A stretch of 64,000 nucleotides of DNA from Diplocloster hominis (GCF_032380655.1 NZ_JAWDIY010000021.1:30319-94318), one strand, 5' to 3'. Numbered from the stretch's first letter, positions 19,265 through 29,234 are shown. The notes: generated by a model not told the origin, from the sequence alone. Translations and numbers: made by a program.

Positions 19265-20653
19265 TTAGTTTGTTGTGGCCGCGTCAAACATGGTAGCGCG
19301 GTATGTATCCATATTTTCCAGGAACTGGTCAGGAGTCGTTGTTCCGGCTGCAAAGCCCTGGAAATATTTGTACAGATCGGGATCCCAATACAGCATGTCG
19401 TTCATAATTCTTACCGCAGGTTCTTCCTTGCTTCTTTCCAGTGCTTCGGTAGTCGCATTGGTGGGTTTTACCGTGGTTACGCCCTTGAAAGCGGCGGTTA
19501 CGAGATCGGTACGGGCCGCATAGTAGGTATCCAGGTTTTCAGGCTTTGCCAGGAATTCCAGATAAGCCTTGCACGCGTCCACGTTCTGGCTGTATTTGTT
19601 GACGTATTTGGAGATACCGCCGCCGTTGGCGTTTACCGAATCCGTTCCGGCGACCGGCAGAGGGAACATGCCCCAGTCGTCTTTACAGCCATTGGCAGCC
19701 AGTTCCGCGGGATATACGGTATAGGTCACCATCATAACCGTGTCCCTGTTCTGCAAAGAGGTATAGCTTCCGAACCAGTCTTCCGACTGACCGTCGTTGG
19801 TATAATATTTCGGTTTTCCGTCCGCTCCCTTTGCGCTGAGGAAGTCCGCGATCTGGGTTAAACCTTCTTTCGCTGATTTCAGGGAAGCGATCTTATTATC
19901 CTTGGACTCGTTCAGCCATTCCGACGCGCTGGGGGATACTTCGCGGTTAAACACATTTGTCATGGAATAGAACCAGGACTGCGTATGCCATACACCGTTG
20001 ATGGGCTCGTATAGCGGAGTCTTACCCAATTCCTTGATCGAATCACACAGGGCTACGAACTCATCCCAGGTCTCTGCAGGTTTCAGGTTGTTTTCGTCAA
20101 AGAACGTCTTATTGTAGAGAACGCCTTCATAGTCCACACCCCAGGTGCTGAACCCGTACAGCTTGTCTTCATAGGTATTCGCTGTTACGGCCCAGTCCTC
20201 CATGTTGGCCGCCCAGGGCTCATTGGAAAGATCCAGTGCCATATCGGGAACTCCCAAAGATACCATGGGCTTCCCTGCGTCATACATAAAGATATCTACC
20301 ACATCGCTGCCATCCGCCAGGGAGGTGCCCAGCAGAGTACTATATCCGTTATCAGGGGTCACCAGCAGTTTTACTTCGATACCGGTTTCCTCCTTGAACT
20401 TTTCGATCAGTTCACGGTCAATATCCTTGATCCAGTTTTGAGACGCCATCATTGTGATGGTGCTGCCTGCGGCGGCGCCTTTTGAATCCTCCTGCCCGCC
20501 GGCAGGTTTTGCTGTGGCTTCGGGCGCGGATGACTCTGCCGGTGCGGCTGCCGGAGTCTCAGCTTCTTTACTTCCATTGCCGCAGCCGGCGGTTCCCATA
20601 ATCATCGCCGCAGAGAGTGCAACAGATACCATTTTTACAAACCTTTTTTTCAT
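19265..20653 (-). CDS. Sugar-binding lipoprotein of ABC transporter
   Basis: 462 residues. N-terminal signal with lipobox GTAGC (Cys24), then a Ser/Ala/Pro/Glu-rich linker and a family 1 solute-binding fold (TITMMASQNWIKDIDRELIEKF; ETWDEFVALCDSIKELGKTPLY; YLEFLAKPENL). It should be tethered outside the membrane and deliver an oligosaccharide to the two permeases downstream. Start ATG has AGGAGG at ideal spacing. A TATAAT box lies at 20713-20718 with only a weak -35. It is the first gene of the operon and follows the glycosidase-like gene, whose product may supply the sugar. Confidence 0.92.
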   Translation of the reverse strand: MKKRFVKMVSVALSAAMIMGTAGCGNGSKEAETPAAAPAESSAPEATAKPAGGQEDSKGAAAGSTITMMASQNWIKDIDRELIEKFKEETGIEVKLLVTPDNGYSTLLGTSLADGSDVVDIFMYDAGKPMVSLGVPDMALDLSNEPWAANMEDWAVTANTYEDKLYGFSTWGVDYEGVLYNKTFFDENNLKPAETWDEFVALCDSIKELGKTPLYEPINGVWHTQSWFYSMTNVFNREVSPSASEWLNESKDNKIASLKSAKEGLTQIADFLSAKGADGKPKYYTNDGQSEDWFGSYTSLQNRDTVMMVTYTVYPAELAANGCKDDWGMFPLPVAGTDSVNANGGGISKYVNKYSQNVDACKAYLEFLAKPENLDTYYAARTDLVTAAFKGVTTVKPTNATTEALERSKEEPAVRIMNDMLYWDPDLYKYFQGFAAGTTTPDQFLENMDTYRATMFDAATTN

Positions 20654-20823
20654 TGAATTACCTCCTGATATTTTAGATATTTCTTATAGAAAACTAGCTT
20701 TCTTTATCTATAATTATACTCAAATAGCACAAAAACTCCATGGATAGATTCTACGCAGTTTGTGTACTTTTTTTACATTCCCATCATCGTTCCCCTGATC
20801 CTGTGCGGCCTGGAATGACGGCC

Positions 20824-20860
20824 GTGAAAACGGCGTGGCCGAAAGCCACGCCGTTTTCAC
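20824..20860. terminator. Strong hairpin after the glycosidase-like gene
   Basis: A perfect 16-bp stem (GTGAAAACGGCGTGGC with its complement) has a 5-base loop. It lies 112 bases after the stop of the 2275-residue gene. No T-run follows on either strand, so termination is plausible but not certain. The rest of 20654-20971 holds the binding-protein promoter region and nothing else I can identify. Confidence 0.5.
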
Positions 20861-20971
20861 ATACAACCTATACAATATTTAGGAGCCGCCGTCAAATGAT
20901 TCCTTTCATAATCCGGCAACGATAGGGCATTTTTCATGTACCGCCTGATCCGTTGTTTCAAGCGTACGTTT

Positions 20972-23900
20972 TCAGCATTTTCTTCTCCTCCGGTACAGGA
21001 TCTGAGCCGTAACTGCCCCGACCGCCAGCAGTACCAGCAGCAGCCACACAATTGTGTTCGCGCTGTCTCCCGTGGATGCACCTTTCGCGGTACTTGCAGA
21101 ATCATCTGAACTTTGTCCGCCGCCACCCGAACCATTTGAGTCACCGGACGGGCTGGATGTCCTGTCCTTGAGCCCCTGAATGGCTGTATCCAGTGCTGTT
21201 TTCGCAGTATCCACCTCCTGCTGCGTGGCCGCCGTCTTATTCAGGATATTAAGTGCAGCGTCACGGGCGGTTACAAACTGTTTCCAGCTCTCATCCGTAT
21301 AGTTCCCCTGCTTTTTATCTTTATGCTGGTCATAAAGGGCTTTTAATTGTGTTTTGTCCACAGCGGTCTGTGCGGTCCGGAGCTTGTCAATGGCTTCTGA
21401 GAGTGCTTTGTGCGCATCGTCCACACTCTTCTGGGTCGCATTCTTATCGTTCAGCACCAGCTGCGCTTGTTCAAGCTTATCCCGGAACAGATTCCAGCTC
21501 TCTCCGGTATAGGACCCCTGCTTTTTGTCCTTATTTTCCTCATAAAGCTTCTGAAGTTTTGATTTATCCACAACAGCAGGTTCTTTCTTCTCTGTCAGTG
21601 CGTCGATCGCAGCCTGCAGTCTGCCCACTTCCGCATTGAGCTCATCAGCTGTGGTAATCCGGCCTGCTGCCGCTTCCGCCTGTCTGATGGCTGTCTGCAG
21701 CGCGTTGTAGGAGTCATCCGTATAATTGCCTTTTTGAATGGCTTTCGCCTGCGCGATCAGGCCGGTCAGCGCGGATTTATCAAATTCAGCCGGTTTATTT
21801 TTCTCATAGAGTTCTTTCACTTTTTGATCAGACAGGGAGGTGCTGTAGAACAGGATCTCATCCATCATGCCCTTGAAGCTGCTCATGGCCTCACCGCCTG
21901 CGTTATTCCGGCATCCGCCGATCCACATCATGTAAGGGCTCTGGCTCTGATCCACACCAGCTTTGGTATCAAACGCAACCGGTTCCCCGTTTAAGTACAG
22001 GACGAACTTGTCACCATCTCTGACGACTGCAAAGTGGTTCCACTGATTCGCAGTCACTTTCTTACCGCCGCTCACTAATTCCACCGCGATCTCCGTCTGG
22101 GAGTCATGGCCGGGATAAGACCCATCTCCATTATTTGCGACGAATTTGAGCTCTCCTTTTTCCACCGTGAGATTATAGCGCCAGCCGTCATAGGTATCCC
22201 GCATCTGGGAGACCAGGGACTGAATCCGGTTCGTATCCTCCGGCTTAAACCAGCCGCTGATGGAATATTCGTTCAGATCTTTGACAATCTCTCCCACGTC
22301 CACATAGTTGTTCCTGCCGTCGAAGCTCAGACCGTTTCCGGATACGCCGGGCTTACGCTCCACCGTATCACCGGCGATCGCTCCGTCTCTCCCATAGGTG
22401 GAATCCACAGCGGTCTTTCCGCTCTCTTCTTCAAACTTAAATTCTCTTAAAGGTCCAAAGGTTACTTTCGTCTGGGCAGGGATTATGACATTGCCCATCA
22501 GATCTTTTACATTTTTAATGGAAATAATGGTTTCCACAAACGGTTCCAGTGGATTCGCAAGGGTCAGCATGACAGTCCGGTTGTCACTGGACAGTTCGGC
22601 TTTGGTCACGGTATTGGCGGATGCCTTCGTCCTGCCGGCAGCACTGGTGATCGTATAGTTATTGACATCATTTGCCGTTTCTCTGGTCACAGATTCGTTA
22701 AATTCCACCTGTACCCGGGTACTGGAAACAGGTATGGATTTCTCGATGACGGGACCTGCCGTATCCGGTACCGTGCTCACCTTTACAGCCGACTTCTCCC
22801 CGTTCACGGTGTTATGTACGGCCGCGACCTCAAAATCATAATCTTTTTCGGATTCCAGCGTTTTGTCCGTATACTGATTCGTAAAGGTCTTGCCGATGTA
22901 CTCGCCGTTCCGGTAAATATGATATTCTTTTACATTCATTCCGTCCATCTGCACCGCGTCCCAAGTCAGAGTAACCTCGCTGGAAGAGATGGCACTGATC
23001 CCCAGATTCTTTGGTGCCGGGATCGATACATCCGTCACATCGGACGGTACCTGTTCCGGATCGTATATGGTAAGCCAGGTGTAAGTACTGGGTTCCATGG
23101 TCAATTCAATCTCAATATCACCGTTGGAGTCAATGGTGTATTCTTTCCCGTTCATATCACCGATGCACACAAAGGCCTTTTTATCTGTTGGAACCGCATT
23201 TACCTCGGGAATCTCAGGTACCGGAGGTGTCTTATCCTGATAATTGGCACCCATATGTCCGATGGGTCCGGAGGTCCGTGTCGGAGGTGTCAGCCGGTAG
23301 TGGGAGCCTTCCATGGGCGCAGGCGCGGATGTGCGGTCGGTAAGTCCCGTAAAGTACAGCGGAATCTTGACCTTCTGCGTCACGGTCCCGCCGGTCTGGT
23401 TAAAGAAAGCTGCCAGTCCCTTCTGCTCATACTCCGGGGACGCATGGACAAAACCGTCGATCGCCGTGGTGTTCATACTCTCGATGTCGACCGGTACAGG
23501 CGGCGCGATATGGATGATATCAGCCCCCAGGATATCACGGTACTTGTTATAGAATCTCCCCCAGGTTTCGATTACATTTTCCGACGGACTGAACTTTCCT
23601 TCTTCTTCCTGATACAGCCCATTTCCTCCGCGGTAGGAACCGATGACACCGCTCATCATGTTCATGCCCACCATAAAGTCGTAGGATTCTATCCGTTCAT
23701 TATAAGGCCAGAAGGAGGAGTCACCGCCGCCGCCATAAGGGGAGAGGGGTACCAAAGTCCAGCCCATGGCCGGTGTCTTTTCAAAGGTCCCGTAATAGGA
23801 CATCTGCCTGCCGTAGATCAATTGCGCCGCATGCGGAACGTTAAAGCCCGGCTCAGCATATCCCATAACCGCCATATTGGCACCCGCCAGGAAATTCCAG

Positions 23901-26900
23901 TCGGGGGAATTGATATATACGTTGCGCGCCCGAAGCTCCCGGTAGAAGTCACGGATCGCGTATTCCCACTGTTTGACCACAGAGTCCTCCGCGCCTTCAT
24001 GGCCGGTATGATCGGAATGGGTACAGATCGCGCCGGGGAAGGGCCCGTCCACCTCCAGACAGTCAAAATTGGTGGCATCAATAAATTTCAGTGTGTTTTC
24101 CAGTGTATTATGAGCTTCCGGCCCGTTCATACACCGCATCTTTCCCCAGGTGCCGTCCTCGTTGGATTCGCTTTGATCCCCTCTGGCCGCCTGCATGACA
24201 TAGGCCCCCAGAAGAATATCCTTTGAGTGGGCATATTCTGTCAGCGCTTTGAATTTATCGATATTTCCCTGGGAGATATCTTCCACGTTGGCTCCGGACC
24301 CAAAGGACATCAGAACCATGTTGAAGCCGGCATTGGCCGCCTGGTCAATGCCCCATCTCACCGTGTCGGGATTGGAGCTGATCAGATGATAGATGAGCGG
24401 TGCATCCAGCGTCTGCGGGAACAGAACGCGGTACATTTTTTTGACTTCCAGAGTCTGCCACTCAAAATAGCTGCTGCTGCGGAACAATTCATAAAGCTGA
24501 TGGGATTCGAAGGTCTCTGCGTTTTTCAAGCGGTAATTCGGCCCGAAGTTTTCAAAATCGTATTTGCCCATCTTGGCACTGTTGTTCTCCGCATCCACCG
24601 CATAACTGCTGATGATCAGTCCATTGGCCTCATCAACGTCTTCCCACTGTTTGAAGATATATTGCCCGTTGTTTCTGTCATGATTGTCATTGCCCATATT
24701 CATATTGGAGTCCATATAGAGGGCATCCTGCAGGCTTCTGGGCGCAGGCAGCACCTCTGTGGACATGCGGTGAACCACCACATCATTTTCTCCGGTATTG
24801 GTCACATTGACTACCTTGCTCATGGCCGGAAGTCCGTCATAGATCTCATAGCGGACCTGCACCTTAACACCTGCGAACTTTGCGTCTGCACTTTCAGGAG
24901 CCGTGAAGTTGACTATGAGGGCTTTGCCCTTGGCCGGCCACGGTGTGTTTTTCATGGACGGAGGCGAAATTCTTTCATCGAATTCCCAATGGAAGGGTTC
25001 TTTGGTACTGTCTTCGACCTGATAGCTCTCATATTGGAACGTGGGGATGGTTTCATCTGTACCGCCCACATCGAACAGCGTATCGGAAGCCGTATCCTTA
25101 TCCACATACTGATCATTCAGCGCCATACGGATGTCTGCCTGGAGATTTCCTTTGTCCAGCATACTGATACCGGTATAAAGGTTCTGATAGTCAACGGTCA
25201 GAAAGTTCTGGTTGATATCAAACACCCGCTTTACAAGTCCGTTGGATATCGTAACCTTCCCATCCTGCTCCTGTATGTCGGACGGTATACTGATTTTACC
25301 TGCCGCCCAGTAATCCATTCCGCTCTCCGCAGCCCCGCCTTCCAGGTCCTGGGCCACCGAATAGGTGTATTCCACCGCCAGGTTTGCGATTCCTTTTTCA
25401 TTGACTACGGCGCCTGCCGGAATCTTATAAGTATAGGAGCTGCCCGGCACCAGTTTTTCCATGGATTTTACCACCAGCGTTTCCGTTCCGTCAACCGTGT
25501 CATCCTGCTCCTCCAAAGCTGTCTCGGTTGCCACCGGATTTCCTTCTCCATCATAGATCTGTATCGGTTCCGTGCCCATGGCCAGTCCCATATTATAAGT
25601 GATCTGTATCCTGCCTTCCGGGCTGATCAGGGAACCTTCCTTGGGTTCGACTGTATTCACTTCCGGCGGAAGCTTATCCTTAATACCTATCGTAGCCGCT
25701 TCCACCTGTTCCTGCGTCAGGGCTTTGTCGTAGATCCTGACATCATCCAGTCTTCCCTTAAATGCGTGTCCGTTGAATATCCCGGTTCCTTCCGCATTAT
25801 ATCCGCATCCGATCAGCAGATTCACGGGATTCGTGCTCAGATCGGTCGTCGTACCCCCTCCGGTGCTGATCAGCCGGCCGTTTATGTAGAGGCAGGCCTT
25901 CTGTTTGTTTCCGGTCACGGTAATGTTTGTCCAGTCTCCAAACGTAAATGTTCCTGCCGGAGCGCTTACACCGGTTCCATCCAATGCACAATCTATGGTT
26001 CCCTCTCTGCCGCTGTCTCCTCTTACGGCAATATAGAAGGAATGTTCTCCCACCGTTGTCCGGTCCCGCCCGAATATCTTATTCAGATTATTGGCCGCGC
26101 CTTTCTCCAGAAAAGCCCAGGCGGAAAACGTGTACTCTGTAGAGACAGCCGGATTGCCCACATCTGCATATGCAGTCTGGCCGTCGAACCGGATGGATTT
26201 GTCAAAAATACCGAAATCGTCTACCTCACAGGTCCCATAGATCGGGTATTCCGTGTGATCCATGTCATTGATAATGACTTTTTTTCCGCTGTTTTCACCG
26301 CTGCCGTCAATTATTTCATCCATGGCAAACTTGTACAGGGGATCCGGCAATGTGACATCGCCTTCGTCACCCCCGCCTGTTCCGGTTCCATCCGCCAGAT
26401 CATTGATTTCTTCTGCGGAAAGAGATCGGTTATAGAGTTTCAGGTCATCCATCAGCCCCTTGAACATATGAGGCTGGAACGGCCCGTCTCCCTTCTCATT
26501 CCAGCAGGTGCCCACCAGAAGCCCCAGATCCCATTCATCCGCAGGTCCCGGCGTCTGTGTGACTGCTGCGGCTTCCCCGTTGATGTACAGCGTCTGTGCC
26601 GTTCCATCATTGGTAACGGCCACGTGCTGCCAGGAACCAAGTGCGACAGTCCCGGCACCAGTCTCAGTGTAACCGGGGCATTCGGCTTCCAGTTTTCCAT
26701 TGTTCCGGATGCGCAGGCCCAGCTCTTTCTCATCCGGCACAGCGGTGCGTGCCCGTCCGGTGATCCTGCTGAGTCCATTGGGACTGGGATCAATATTTAC
26801 CCATGCGGAGATCGTAAGCTGACCGGTGGTAAACTGGTAATCCTGTCCCAAATTTATGTAGTTCGTATTTCCGTCAAATCTAAGAGCCTGACCATGGCCG

Positions 26901-27799
26901 TCTTTGGAAGCTTCCCATGTGGGCGCATCTCCCAATACATCGTAAGTCTTACCGTCTGCCTGGTTGGTAACCGTGTTTTGGTCCACTGCCTCCATATCCA
27001 GGTCGACCAAGAGATCATCCGCTGCGGGAGCGACGATATCGGCAAGCGCCTTTATCTCATCCACGGAAAGGGATCGGTTATAAAGCTTCACATCGTCCAA
27101 CAGCCCTTTGAACATATGTTGCTGAAAGCCCTCTGTCCCCTCCATATTCCAGCAGGTCCCGACCAGCAGATCCAGATTCCACTCATCTGTAGGTCCCGGC
27201 ACCTCCGACGAACCGGCAGCCTCACCGTTTATATATAGTGTCTGGGTCGTTCCGTCGTTGGTCACTGCCAGATGCTGCCAGGAATCAAATGGCACCGCGC
27301 CCTCTTGGGTCTCCGTATAATCAGGGCATAAGGCTTCCATCTTGCCGTTTCCTCTGACATAAAGGCCCAGTTCCTTCTCCCCGGACACAGCGGTCCTTCC
27401 CCGTCCGGTAATACGGTTCAGCCCGTTGGGGGAAGCGTCCAGTTTCACCCAGGCCGCTATGGTGAGCTGTCCGGTGGTAAACTGGTAATCCTGTCCCAGG
27501 TTGATGTAATTCGTACTTCCGTCCAGCCTCAGGGCCTGTCCGTGTCCCTCTTTGCCTTCCTCCAGTGCGGCAGGGTTCCCCGCTACCTGATATGCCTGAT
27601 TATCCGCTTTGTTGATAATGGCTCCATCATTCATAGATTCCATATCCAGGTCCACTAACGGGCCGTCATTCATACCGGCCGGGGCACCTCCTCCCGGATC
27701 AGCCGGTGGTTCTTCTGCTGCCGCCGATATGGACATACCACTGCATGAGATACAGACAGCCAGCAGAACTGCTAACAACTTTCTACATTTTTTCAACAT
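20972..27799 (-). CDS. Giant secreted LamG / glycosidase-like / FIVAR surface protein
   Basis: 2275 residues. Signal peptide at 1-28 (ends SAAAEE). Three LamG/concanavalin-A-like domains at about 46-246, 263-466 and 486-703; an Ig-like Big_5-type domain about 710-810; then about 830-1580 a beta-sandwich plus TIM-barrel-like region (IYHLISSNPDTVRWGID, FDCLEVDGPFPGA, INSPDWNFLAGANM, GTFEKTPAMGW) resembling alpha-galactosidase-superfamily hydrolases without clear family assignment. A fibronectin III domain (about 1596-1685), a second Big_5-like domain, a fourth LamG (about 1786-1986) and three FIVAR repeats (about 2005-2190) follow. The C-terminus has a Ser/Gly-rich linker, a TGD motif, a membrane segment and RRRRK, like a wall-anchor signal without canonical LPXTG. 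It probably degrades host or dietary glycans for the ABC operon downstream. SD GGAGGG; TATAAT at 27828-27833. Confidence 0.88.
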   Translation of the reverse strand: MLKKCRKLLAVLLAVCISCSGMSISAAAEEPPADPGGGAPAGMNDGPLVDLDMESMNDGAIINKADNQAYQVAGNPAALEEGKEGHGQALRLDGSTNYINLGQDYQFTTGQLTIAAWVKLDASPNGLNRITGRGRTAVSGEKELGLYVRGNGKMEALCPDYTETQEGAVPFDSWQHLAVTNDGTTQTLYINGEAAGSSEVPGPTDEWNLDLLVGTCWNMEGTEGFQQHMFKGLLDDVKLYNRSLSVDEIKALADIVAPAADDLLVDLDMEAVDQNTVTNQADGKTYDVLGDAPTWEASKDGHGQALRFDGNTNYINLGQDYQFTTGQLTISAWVNIDPSPNGLSRITGRARTAVPDEKELGLRIRNNGKLEAECPGYTETGAGTVALGSWQHVAVTNDGTAQTLYINGEAAAVTQTPGPADEWDLGLLVGTCWNEKGDGPFQPHMFKGLMDDLKLYNRSLSAEEINDLADGTGTGGGDEGDVTLPDPLYKFAMDEIIDGSGENSGKKVIINDMDHTEYPIYGTCEVDDFGIFDKSIRFDGQTAYADVGNPAVSTEYTFSAWAFLEKGAANNLNKIFGRDRTTVGEHSFYIAVRGDSGREGTIDCALDGTGVSAPAGTFTFGDWTNITVTGNKQKACLYINGRLISTGGGTTTDLSTNPVNLLIGCGYNAEGTGIFNGHAFKGRLDDVRIYDKALTQEQVEAATIGIKDKLPPEVNTVEPKEGSLISPEGRIQITYNMGLAMGTEPIQIYDGEGNPVATETALEEQDDTVDGTETLVVKSMEKLVPGSSYTYKIPAGAVVNEKGIANLAVEYTYSVAQDLEGGAAESGMDYWAAGKISIPSDIQEQDGKVTISNGLVKRVFDINQNFLTVDYQNLYTGISMLDKGNLQADIRMALNDQYVDKDTASDTLFDVGGTDETIPTFQYESYQVEDSTKEPFHWEFDERISPPSMKNTPWPAKGKALIVNFTAPESADAKFAGVKVQVRYEIYDGLPAMSKVVNVTNTGENDVVVHRMSTEVLPAPRSLQDALYMDSNMNMGNDNHDRNNGQYIFKQWEDVDEANGLIISSYAVDAENNSAKMGKYDFENFGPNYRLKNAETFESHQLYELFRSSSYFEWQTLEVKKMYRVLFPQTLDAPLIYHLISSNPDTVRWGIDQAANAGFNMVLMSFGSGANVEDISQGNIDKFKALTEYAHSKDILLGAYVMQAARGDQSESNEDGTWGKMRCMNGPEAHNTLENTLKFIDATNFDCLEVDGPFPGAICTHSDHTGHEGAEDSVVKQWEYAIRDFYRELRARNVYINSPDWNFLAGANMAVMGYAEPGFNVPHAAQLIYGRQMSYYGTFEKTPAMGWTLVPLSPYGGGGDSSFWPYNERIESYDFMVGMNMMSGVIGSYRGGNGLYQEEEGKFSPSENVIETWGRFYNKYRDILGADIIHIAPPVPVDIESMNTTAIDGFVHASPEYEQKGLAAFFNQTGGTVTQKVKIPLYFTGLTDRTSAPAPMEGSHYRLTPPTRTSGPIGHMGANYQDKTPPVPEIPEVNAVPTDKKAFVCIGDMNGKEYTIDSNGDIEIELTMEPSTYTWLTIYDPEQVPSDVTDVSIPAPKNLGISAISSSEVTLTWDAVQMDGMNVKEYHIYRNGEYIGKTFTNQYTDKTLESEKDYDFEVAAVHNTVNGEKSAVKVSTVPDTAGPVIEKSIPVSSTRVQVEFNESVTRETANDVNNYTITSAAGRTKASANTVTKAELSSDNRTVMLTLANPLEPFVETIISIKNVKDLMGNVIIPAQTKVTFGPLREFKFEEESGKTAVDSTYGRDGAIAGDTVERKPGVSGNGLSFDGRNNYVDVGEIVKDLNEYSISGWFKPEDTNRIQSLVSQMRDTYDGWRYNLTVEKGELKFVANNGDGSYPGHDSQTEIAVELVSGGKKVTANQWNHFAVVRDGDKFVLYLNGEPVAFDTKAGVDQSQSPYMMWIGGCRNNAGGEAMSSFKGMMDEILFYSTSLSDQKVKELYEKNKPAEFDKSALTGLIAQAKAIQKGNYTDDSYNALQTAIRQAEAAAGRITTADELNAEVGRLQAAIDALTEKKEPAVVDKSKLQKLYEENKDKKQGSYTGESWNLFRDKLEQAQLVLNDKNATQKSVDDAHKALSEAIDKLRTAQTAVDKTQLKALYDQHKDKKQGNYTDESWKQFVTARDAALNILNKTAATQQEVDTAKTALDTAIQGLKDRTSSPSGDSNGSGGGGQSSDDSASTAKGASTGDSANTIVWLLLVLLAVGAVTAQILYRRRRKC

Positions 27800-27973
27800 A
27801 AATGCCCTCCTCTTTTTATTTTCTCCATTATAGCAAGTACATCCTCTAAAATATTTAGACTATTTTTTCACATTTTGTGGATATTTTTTACAGAGCGGAG
27901 GAGGTAATTTGAGTTTATTAGATATTTTATACAACAACGGCTGGGCAAAAGCCAGGGATGCAATAAAAATACC

Positions 27974-28011
27974 AAAAAAACAGCAACGCCGAATATACTT
28001 CAGCGCCGCTG
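27974..28011 (-). terminator. Rho-independent terminator after cotJC
   Basis: On the minus strand a bulged stem (CAGCggCGCTGAA with TTCgGCGttGCTG) is followed directly by seven T residues. It begins 15 bases past the cotJC stop and ends the cotJABC transcript. Confidence 0.8.
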
Positions 28012-28025
28012 CTTTTCATCTTTTA

Positions 28026-28637
28026 TTATTTACAGCAATTCATATTGTCAAATGCCGGGTTAACCGCATAGAAATTCTTGGAGTCCAGATGCTCCTGCAC
28101 GATTCTCAGGGATTCACCGAATCTCTGGAAATGCACAATTTCCCGTTCTCTCAGGAACCGGATGGGTTCCACGATTTCCGGATCTTTGATCAGACGAAGA
28201 ATATTGTCATAGGTGGTGCGGGCTTTCTGCTCCGCTGCCATGTCTTCGAACAGATCGGTGATCGGGTCGCCTTTGGACTGGAACACTTCTGCGGTAAAGG
28301 GTACGCCCCCTGCCGACTGAGGCCACAGGCCTAATGTGTGGTCCACATAATATTTGTCAAAACCGGAGGCTTTGATTTCTTCGATCGAAAGATTTCTGGT
28401 CAACTGGTATACGATCGCACTGATCATCTCCATATGGGCCAGCTCTTCCGTTCCGATATCTGTCAGCACGCCGGTCACCTCTTTATAGGGCATGGTGTAC
28501 CGTTGGGACAGATAGCGCATAGAAGCGGCCAGCTCTCCGTCCGGGCCGCCAAACTGGCTGATGATCACCTGAGCCATCTGAGGATTCGTCTGGGTGATTT
28601 TTACAGGGTGCTGTAATCTCTTCTCATATCTCCACAT
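28026..28637 (-). CDS. cotJC: Spore coat protein CotJC, manganese-catalase family
   Basis: 203 residues; ferritin-like di-manganese fold with ELAASMRYLSQRY (about 35), IGTEELAHMEMI (about 63) and DMAAEQKARTTYDNIL (about 135), whose Glu/His residues match the metal ligands of Mn-catalases. In Bacillus CotJC is a coat protein made in the mother cell. The start lies 9 bases after GGAGGA, which is itself inside the last codons of cotJB. Last gene of cotJABC, ended by the terminator at 27974-28011. Confidence 0.93.
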   Translation of the reverse strand: MWRYEKRLQHPVKITQTNPQMAQVIISQFGGPDGELAASMRYLSQRYTMPYKEVTGVLTDIGTEELAHMEMISAIVYQLTRNLSIEEIKASGFDKYYVDHTLGLWPQSAGGVPFTAEVFQSKGDPITDLFEDMAAEQKARTTYDNILRLIKDPEIVEPIRFLREREIVHFQRFGESLRIVQEHLDSKNFYAVNPAFDNMNCCK

Positions 28638-28910
28638 TTAGTAGCATCCTCCTTCCTGCCAGGGCCACGGCTGATTGATCCATTCCCAGGACCTGCTGCA
28701 TCCGGTTGCGGTATCCACAGTAAGCGGGCCGTACAACCGGGCATATTCTTCCAGCGCGTCGTTTCTCATCCTGCTGTAATCGTTGAAATAAGCCAGCGCA
28801 TCCTGGTCGCAGGGATGGGTATCCAGGTAAAGCAGGACATCGTCCACGGCAAAGCTTACCATATCTATATAATGTAAGAGTTTCTCACGGCTTTGTACGT
28901 TCGTATTCAT
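28638..28910 (-). CDS. cotJB: Spore coat protein CotJB
   Basis: About 90 residues. MNTNVQSREKLLHYIDMVSF and an N-terminal helical region (DDVLLYLDTHPCDQDALAYFNDY) plus a Trp-rich tail ending WPWQEGGCY are typical of CotJB. The ATG at 28910 overlaps the TGA of cotJA (ATGA), with GAGGTGG upstream, indicating translational coupling; the open frame begins further upstream but that part duplicates cotJA sequence. Confidence 0.92.
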   Translation of the reverse strand: MNTNVQSREKLLHYIDMVSFAVDDVLLYLDTHPCDQDALAYFNDYSRMRNDALEEYARLYGPLTVDTATGCSRSWEWINQPWPWQEGGCY

Positions 28911-29179
28911 CCTCTGCCACCTCTCATTCCACACCAAGGTTTGTCTAGCGACGGGAATATGGTCCCGGTCATCAGGGCCTTGTGTACGTCATAAGTCTCT
29001 TCCCATCTGGTCCAGGGCACGTAGGCCATCCCGACAGGATATTTGTCATTTTTGTCCATGCCGCAGTCAGGGCGGTACGCCGGCTGCATCGGCATCTGAT
29101 ATCTCGAACGTTCCCGGTTATTTGAAACAGGAACGGCAGCTCTCGCGGTAACGCAATCCGGCTGTCTGCAATCTGCCAT
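28907..29179 (-). CDS. cotJA: Spore coat-associated protein CotJA
   Basis: 90 residues. The CotJA signature is visible: PVGMAYVPWTRWEETYD, then ALMTGTIFPSLDKPW and CGMRGGRG. Small coat-associated protein, first gene of the operon. SD AGAGAGGAG upstream of the ATG. A 10-bp inverted repeat lies directly upstream (29193-29234). In Bacillus the operon is sigma-E controlled; I could not assign a convincing sigma-E promoter here. Confidence 0.9.
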   Translation of the reverse strand: MADCRQPDCVTARAAVPVSNNRERSRYQMPMQPAYRPDCGMDKNDKYPVGMAYVPWTRWEETYDVHKALMTGTIFPSLDKPWCGMRGGRG

Positions 29180-29192
29180 TTTATAGCTCCTC

Positions 29193-29234
29193 TCTGAATA
29201 TTATTTCCATTATTATGGTATGACAATATTCAGA
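29193..29234. promoter_or_regulatory. Inverted repeat at the cotJA promoter region
   Basis: TCTGAATATT (29193-29202) and AATATTCAGA (29225-29234) are perfectly complementary, 22 bases apart, 13 bases upstream of the cotJA start. The sequence between contains CATACCAT on the minus strand, similar to a sigma-E -10. It could be an operator (for example for a sporulation regulator) or an mRNA leader stem overlapping the SD. Confidence 0.4.

Noticed and set aside
22814..24226. 470-codon plus-strand open frame
   Set aside because: Also antisense to the LamG/glycosidase-like gene, without SD or protein-like pattern.
24227..27238. 1003-codon plus-strand open frame
   Set aside because: It is antisense to the LamG protein, whose minus-strand translation has clear domains and a signal peptide. 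The plus frame has no SD and no recognisable motif.
27909..28334. Plus-strand frame starting at TTG behind GGAGGAGG
   Set aside because: The SD-like start is attractive, but the frame runs through the cotJC terminator and then antisense to cotJC. Only its first ~25 codons are free sequence.
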